Below, piece after piece: positions 6,088 through 9,911 of a stretch of DNA of 9,911 nt. This stretch comes from Gammaproteobacteria bacterium. Its GTDB lineage: Bacteria > Pseudomonadota > Gammaproteobacteria > SZUA-229. Position 1 is the first letter of the stretch. Every line of letters begins with the position of its first letter. The notes beneath the pieces were generated by a model. It worked only from the letters and a program-made list of their open reading frames with translations, did no database searches and was not told where the DNA came from. The position numbers and the translations under genes were made by a program. The stretch lies in assembly GCA_021768055.1 (NCBI GenBank), contig JAASSE010000008.1, positions 1-9,911 on the forward strand, given 5' to 3'.

Positions 6088-6680
6088 TGGCTGACATTTT
6101 AGTGCTCTACTACAGTCCGGGCGGTACTACCGCGGAGATGGCAAACGTGGTTGCCCACGGGGTTGAACAGGTTGACGGCATGCAGGCACGTATTCGCACC
6201 GTACCACCGGTGTCCGCCGTCACTGAGGCAACGCAGGGCCCTGTTCCCGAGAGCGGGCCTCCGTATGCTACAAACGACGACCTCGAACAATGTGCAGGCC
6301 TGATTATGGGAGCACCAACCCATTTCGGCAACATGCCAGCGCCTTTGAAATACTTTATCGATAACACCAGTCCCCTGTGGATGTCCGGTGCCCTCGAAGG
6401 CAAACCTGCCGGGGTGTTTACCGCGAGCACCAGTCTGCATGGCGGACAGGAAACAACCCTGTTGACGATGATGCTGCCGTTACTCCATCATGGCATGCTG
6501 ATAGCGGGTCTGCCCTATACACAAATGGAGCTGTTCAAAACTGAAACTGGGGGCTCACCCTACGGTGCAAGCCGCGTTACGGACGATCTTGAAAAACACC
6601 CCCTGAGTGATGATGAACGCACGTTGTGCATGGCACTGGGAAAACGTGTTGCCGAAGCTGCGAAAAAACTGTCTAGCTAA
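6087..6680 (+). CDS. wrbA: NAD(P)H:quinone oxidoreductase, WrbA-type flavodoxin-like protein
   Basis: This 197-residue protein is full length for WrbA (about 198), an FMN-containing cytoplasmic enzyme that reduces quinones by two electrons and so limits radical formation. The FMN-phosphate loop is YYSPGGTTAEMA (8-19). The isoalloxazine-binding loop is GAPTHFGNMPAPLKYF (75-90), where most WrbA proteins have PTRFGN, so His79 replaces the usual Arg. STSLHGGQETT (114-124) and GGSPYGA (155-161) are the other family marks. The ATG shares its A with the arsC TAA stop (TAATG), so translational coupling is likely. The arsC-wrbA-DUF2069 order beside hda matches what I recall of Pseudomonas. Confidence 0.95.
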   Translation: MADILVLYYSPGGTTAEMANVVAHGVEQVDGMQARIRTVPPVSAVTEATQGPVPESGPPYATNDDLEQCAGLIMGAPTHFGNMPAPLKYFIDNTSPLWMSGALEGKPAGVFTASTSLHGGQETTLLTMMLPLLHHGMLIAGLPYTQMELFKTETGGSPYGASRVTDDLEKHPLSDDERTLCMALGKRVAEAAKKLSS

Positions 6681-6692
6681 TGGTGTTCTATC

Positions 6693-7052
6693 GTGCATCT
6701 GAATAATGTAGCTATCTCGCACTGGATGGCATTGACCGGTTACTTTGCATTGATAATCGGTATTTATGTCTGGCATATGTTCATCAATGACACGCCTGAC
6801 TATGCCATTTCAATCATGCTGATTGTACAGCTTGGGCCATTGATGTTTCCAATGCGCGGTTTACTTGCGGGCAAGGTGTATACACATGCGTGGTCCATGT
6901 ACATGGCGATACTCTATTTCATCATTGGCGTCTGGTATGCAGGTGCTGCGGAAGGTCGTGGGTTCGGTATGTTTTTAATCGTAAGCAGCATGTTGTTCTT
7001 CACCGGCACACTGTTGTACACGCGCTATGCCGGCAAGCGCTCATCAGGCTAG
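6693..7052 (+). CDS. DUF2069 inner-membrane protein
   Basis: This 119-residue, strongly hydrophobic protein has four predicted membrane helices at about 12-30, 37-56, 66-84 and 91-109, with a basic tail (RYAGKRSSG). Conserved-looking features include QLGPLMFPMRGLLAGK between helices 2 and 3 and THAWSMYMAILYFIIGVWYA in helix 3, which fit the DUF2069 family. No function is known; position next to wrbA and hda is its most consistent trait. It starts with GTG (6693) twelve bases after wrbA, with no good ribosome-binding site, so coupled translation is plausible; an in-frame ATG at 6726 would cut into the first helix. Its TAG stop overlaps the hda stop on the other strand. Confidence 0.88.
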   Translation: MHLNNVAISHWMALTGYFALIIGIYVWHMFINDTPDYAISIMLIVQLGPLMFPMRGLLAGKVYTHAWSMYMAILYFIIGVWYAGAAEGRGFGMFLIVSSMLFFTGTLLYTRYAGKRSSG

Positions 7053-7759
7053 TTATCTTCTACTTCCAGGACAGTTTTTATAAACGGTATAGTCAACCTG
7101 CGCTGCATGGACATCGAGGCCTTATCAAGATGATCCAGCCGTTCGAACAGGCCGAACAGGTCTCTTGGATAATGCGTTAGCAGGTAGTTTGCTACCTTTT
7201 CTGCCATTTCAAGTCCATACTGGTCAGCACGCATCTGCAGGGCCCTGATCTTGTCTCTATCGTTCAGGTCCTGCAACTGAAAAACAGGGCCCCAGCTCAG
7301 TCGCGAGCGCAGGTCTGCAATCGCAATACTCATCGTATCCGGTGACTGCCGCGAAGCAAATACAATGCGCTTGCCGGTTTCCCTGATCCGGTTTATCAAA
7401 TCGAACAGCGCCTCTTCCCAGTCCGGTGATTGCATCAACATATGTACATCGTCAATGCACACCAGGTCCAGCTGCTCAAGTCCTTCAAACACCTGTGGTG
7501 AGGCATGCACTATTGCGGTGACCGGCAGGTAACAAACAGAACGTCCCTTCTGTGATGCCAGGTTGCATGCAGCCTGTAATAAATGACTTTTGCCGCTACT
7601 GCGCTCACCCCAAAGCAGCAGCTGAGTCTCCCCGTCGCCCAGCGCACATTGTCGCAGCAGTTCAACTGCAATGGCGTTTTCACCCGTAACGAAGGCATCA
7701 AATGTAAAGCGTTCGCGCGGCTCGAACCCAAGCGGCAACTGTTGGTAACTCTGTGGCAT
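7049..7759 (-). CDS. hda: DnaA regulatory inactivator Hda
   Basis: This 236-residue AAA+ protein is the size of Hda and lacks the DNA-binding domain of DnaA. With the DNA-loaded sliding clamp it stimulates ATP hydrolysis by DnaA, preventing re-initiation of replication. The N-terminal QLPLGF (7-12) fits a clamp-binding motif. Walker A is GERSSGKSH (51-59), Walker B LVCIDDVH (99-106), sensor 1 is near VFASRQSP (133-140), and the arginine-finger region is ADLRSRLSWGPVFQL (148-162). YPRDLFGLFERLD (197-209) fits the sensor 2 segment. I chose the ATG at 7759 over a TTG one codon upstream. The ribosome-binding site is weak. It begins 6 bases after the DUF2066 stop, so the two are probably co-transcribed. 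Its TAG stop shares CTAG with the convergent DUF2069 gene. Confidence 0.94.
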   Translation of the reverse strand: MPQSYQQLPLGFEPRERFTFDAFVTGENAIAVELLRQCALGDGETQLLLWGERSSGKSHLLQAACNLASQKGRSVCYLPVTAIVHASPQVFEGLEQLDLVCIDDVHMLMQSPDWEEALFDLINRIRETGKRIVFASRQSPDTMSIAIADLRSRLSWGPVFQLQDLNDRDKIRALQMRADQYGLEMAEKVANYLLTHYPRDLFGLFERLDHLDKASMSMQRRLTIPFIKTVLEVEDN

Positions 7760-7765
7760 CAAGAA

Positions 7766-8899
7766 CTAATTCTGCAACTGGTAGCGCAGGACGATTTGCT
7801 GGTCCGGGTTATCGCCCGTCCTGACTGAGTCAATCACAGGTTGCAGAGTTTTTTCGGTGGACACCAGGCGCGTGAAATCATCGATGCCTCCACGCAAGTC
7901 AATCTCAAAGACCACGATATCCTTGTCAGCACGCACCAGTCTTGTTTGTTTAACAGCCGTCAATCCTTCAAGGAATTTCTGAATTTTTCTGTAATCTGTG
8001 ACTGAGTTAACCTTGTTGATCTCAACGTGAAGGCCTGCGCCCATGGTATCGATCCTTTCCAGTACAGCATAGTGCTTGCCGATTTCGTCTGTGGACAGGT
8101 CAATTGCCTCGGCGATCAGCGCATTATAATCACTACCACTCAAAGACCAGTTGCTGGATGAGTTTTCCACGTACAACGTCCAGTCACCTTTCCATTTGCT
8201 ACCAGTCCAGCTAAGTCGTCCAATGATTGCGGGGCCCTTGGTATAACGCTTGGAAGCTGCTTTCACAGGTGTCTCAAATGCCGCCCATACATCTGAAAAA
8301 CGCAACAGCTTCCTGTCATTTGCATCATTCTTAGGCCATACCACCGGTAAACCACGCCTTACCGATGAAGTTTCCACTGATTGTTTGAGTAGTGACTCGT
8401 CATTGTTCTTTAATACGTAACGATTTACACCATCACGCACCGCCAGCCAGACGACGGCCTCACTGCGGTGTTCACCCCAAACTGCAAGATCATTTTTACG
8501 AATCAAGGATATGATCTTGTCAGCGTTAAATTGCACATTCAGAACAAATTCTTCCTCGCGCGTTGTCACAGTTTCGATGTCCGTTTCATTCGCTTCCTGC
8601 TCAGCTTCCTTTTCCTTGTAACTAAACTGTTGCACGTAGGATGATGCGCTGCCCGGTTTCAGTTGCTTTACAGCATCACGGCTGCCTGTCACCCTGATCA
8701 GCACTTCCTGTAATCCCTTGGTAAAGACCGCTGAACGAACCTGTCTGCTTTGATCAGGTACCGGATACTCGACACTGTATAAATCCTCGACCACGATGGC
8801 GTGAGCGTTCGGCGTGATTAGGTACTGCAGCGCGATCACTAGCAGGGCGATAACACATTGATGGATAGTCGACTGTAAAGGCTTCATCGCGAACAACAT
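7766..8899 (-). CDS. DUF2066 domain-containing exported protein
   Basis: This 377-residue protein has a signal peptide: a hydrophobic core CVIALLVIALQYLI (15-28) and likely cleavage after NAHA (34). The mature start, VVEDLYSVEYPVPDQSRQVR, then FTKGLQEVLIRVTG (59-72), is typical of DUF2066. A Lys/Glu-rich stretch follows (94-117), then an alpha/beta body ending near 335-375 in FEIDLRGGIDDF and IVLRYQLQ. The family is periplasmic or envelope-associated and of unknown function. Its place between purM (divergent) and hda (downstream by 6 bases) is conserved, as I recall, in Pseudomonas and relatives. Start codons at 8899 and 8887 (four residues later) both leave a sound signal peptide, and neither has a clear ribosome-binding site; the longer form is given. 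Confidence 0.88.
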   Translation of the reverse strand: MLFAMKPLQSTIHQCVIALLVIALQYLITPNAHAIVVEDLYSVEYPVPDQSRQVRSAVFTKGLQEVLIRVTGSRDAVKQLKPGSASSYVQQFSYKEKEAEQEANETDIETVTTREEEFVLNVQFNADKIISLIRKNDLAVWGEHRSEAVVWLAVRDGVNRYVLKNNDESLLKQSVETSSVRRGLPVVWPKNDANDRKLLRFSDVWAAFETPVKAASKRYTKGPAIIGRLSWTGSKWKGDWTLYVENSSSNWSLSGSDYNALIAEAIDLSTDEIGKHYAVLERIDTMGAGLHVEINKVNSVTDYRKIQKFLEGLTAVKQTRLVRADKDIVVFEIDLRGGIDDFTRLVSTEKTLQPVIDSVRTGDNPDQQIVLRYQLQN

Positions 8900-8999
8900 T
8901 ACCGAAAATCACTCGGTTACCGGGATATTCATATAAAAGGCGGGTTTGACTCGCCGGGAGCGTGTACAATACCACACCTGAAGAACCTCTGAAGAAGTT
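8900..8999. promoter_or_regulatory. Divergent intergenic region between the DUF2066-hda pair and purM
   Basis: This 100-base gap must hold promoters in both directions. On the plus strand TACAAT (8965-8970) is a good -10, but the nearest TTGACT (8946-8951) is only 13 bases away, too short for a standard sigma-70 promoter. On the minus strand the AT-rich ATATAAAA area (8931-8938) could supply a -10. GAAGAAG (8991-8997) just before the purM ATG is a plausible ribosome-binding site. I did not recognise a PurR operator. Confidence 0.35.
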
Positions 9000-9911
9000 A
9001 TGCCCGAACAGGACCATCAGAAACCCCTCAGTTACCGTGATGCCGGTGTCGACATCGATGCCGGCAATGAACTGGTCGAAAAAATCAAAAACAGCGTTGC
9101 CAGCACAAAGCGACCCGGTGTAATGGGCAGCATCGGCGGTTTCGGCGGCCTGTTCGAACTGCCGCTTGACCGCTACCGGCAGCCGGTGCTGGTCTCTGGC
9201 ACGGACGGCGTTGGCACCAAGCTGAAACTGGCAATTCAGCTCGACAAGCACGACACTATCGGCATTGACCTGGTCGCGATGTGCGTCAATGACATCCTGG
9301 TACTGGGCGCCGAGCCCCTGTTCTTCCTCGATTACTACGCCACTGGCAAACTCGATACCCGAATAGCGGCCAGTGTCGTGGAAGGTATTGCTGAAGGCTG
9401 CCGCCAGGCAGGTGCAGCCCTGATTGGCGGTGAAACAGCTGAAATGCCGGGCATGTACGAAAGCGGTGACTACGATCTCGCCGGTTTTTGTGTGGGCATC
9501 GTGGAAAAGAGCGAGGCCATTGATGGCAGCAAAGTCAGGGAGGGTGATGCACTGATTGCGCTGGCATCCAGCGGCCCGCATTCCAATGGTTATTCCTTAA
9601 TACGCAAGGTACTGGATGTCAGTGGTGCTGATCTTGGCCTGGATTGTGGTAGTGTCTCACTCGCCGATGCCCTGCTCGCACCTACTCAGATTTACGTGCA
9701 GGCGCTGAAAGACATCATCGCAAATCACGATGTCCATGCCATGGCGCATATTACCGGTGGCGGACTGCTCGAGAACATACCCCGCGTTCTGCCACAAAAT
9801 ACCCGTGCCATCATTGACAGCGATAGCTGGTCGTTGCCTCCGGTATTCCAGTGGTTGCAGCAAAACGGCAATATTGAACAAAACGAAATGTACCGCACCT
9901 TCAACTGCGGC
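9000..9911 (+). CDS. purM: Phosphoribosylformylglycinamidine cyclo-ligase (AIR synthetase) PurM, C-terminus outside window
   Basis: The ATG at 9000 opens a frame of exactly 304 codons to the window edge with no stop. PurM is usually about 350 residues, so roughly 45-50 are missing. It closes the imidazole ring in de novo purine synthesis, converting FGAM and ATP to AIR. Visible motifs are [16 protein letters not shown] (11-26), the glycine-rich [12 protein letters not shown] (44-55), [14 protein letters not shown] (65-78), [13 protein letters not shown] (88-100), [16 protein letters not shown] (104-119), [11 protein letters not shown] (143-153) and [11 protein letters not shown] (190-200). 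The frame ends in EMYRTFNCG near the window edge. Position 102 is Leu where E. coli PurM has Gln in VQGAEP. It is divergent from DUF2066; purN may follow outside the window, as in Pseudomonas, but this cannot be seen. Confidence 0.97.
   Translation, partial: MPEQDHQKPLSYRDAGVDIDAGNELVEKIKNSVASTKRPGVMGSIGGFGGLFELPLDRYRQPVLVSGTDGVGTKLKLAIQLDKHDTIGIDLVAMCVNDILVLGAEPLFFLDYYATGKLDTRIAASVVEGIAEGCRQAGAALIGGETAEMPGMYESGDYDLAGFCVGIVEKSEAIDGSKVREGDALIALASSGPHSNGYSLIRKVLDVSGADLGLDCGSVSLADALLAPTQIYVQALKDIIANHDVHAMAHITGGGLLENIPRVLPQNTRAIIDSDSWSLPPVFQWLQQNGNIEQNEMYRTFNCG

Noticed and set aside
8754..9581. 275-codon open frame on the minus strand opposite purM
   Set aside because: It lies antisense to clearly recognisable PurM motifs and also overlaps the DUF2066 signal-peptide region; its translation is Cys/His-rich and shows no family motif. 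It is a shadow of codon bias in purM.
1..9911. Search for mobile elements, CRISPR arrays, tRNA or rRNA genes, and defence or biosynthetic clusters
   Set aside because: No transposase, integrase, regularly spaced repeat, tRNA-like fold or defence-type protein was seen; nearly all sequence is taken by recognisable chromosomal genes.

Overview
The window looks like an ordinary chromosomal stretch from a gammaproteobacterium. It is about half G+C and densely coded. Two observations suggest the group. First, the block arsC-wrbA-DUF2069 / hda-DUF2066 / purM matches, from memory, the gene order around hda and purM in Pseudomonas and relatives. Second, a lipoprotein resembles the SoxXA-binding protein SoxK, and this, with a fused siroheme synthase and a DUF302 protein, fits a sulfur-oxidising lineage. 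The species cannot be named from the sequence. I see no mobile element, CRISPR array, tRNA, rRNA or prophage gene, and no stretch longer than 200 bases without a gene.

Layout. Positions 1-289 (minus) hold the N-terminus of a secreted SH3b-domain protein cut by the window edge. Positions 357-1784 (minus) hold the fused siroheme synthase cysG with a TTG start. Positions 1870-4701 (minus) form a probable operon transcribed acyP, GspE/PilB-family ATPase, DUF302 protein, grxC. It ends at a likely intrinsic terminator (1813-1841) just upstream of cysG, and a possible internal promoter (TATAAT) sits before the DUF302 gene. Positions 4897-5550 (minus) hold a monocistronic lipoprotein with a SoxK-like helical part and a C-terminal LysM domain, closed by a strong terminator at 4847-4875.

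From 5743 the plus strand carries arsC, wrbA and a DUF2069 membrane protein as a tight operon (1-base overlap, then a 12-base gap). It runs head-on into hda, and the two stop codons share one CTAG palindrome. hda and the upstream DUF2066 gene form a minus-strand pair, transcribed divergently from purM, which runs off the right edge about 45-50 residues short of its end.

Functionally the window mixes housekeeping (purine synthesis, DnaA regulation, siroheme), redox and detoxification (glutaredoxin, arsenate reductase, quinone reductase) and envelope functions (LysM and SH3b proteins, an orphan secretion/pilus ATPase). I found no clear new multi-gene system. The items most worth a second look are the SoxK-like/LysM fusion, the orphan secretion ATPase in an operon with acylphosphatase, DUF302 and glutaredoxin genes, and the shared-stop convergent overlap.
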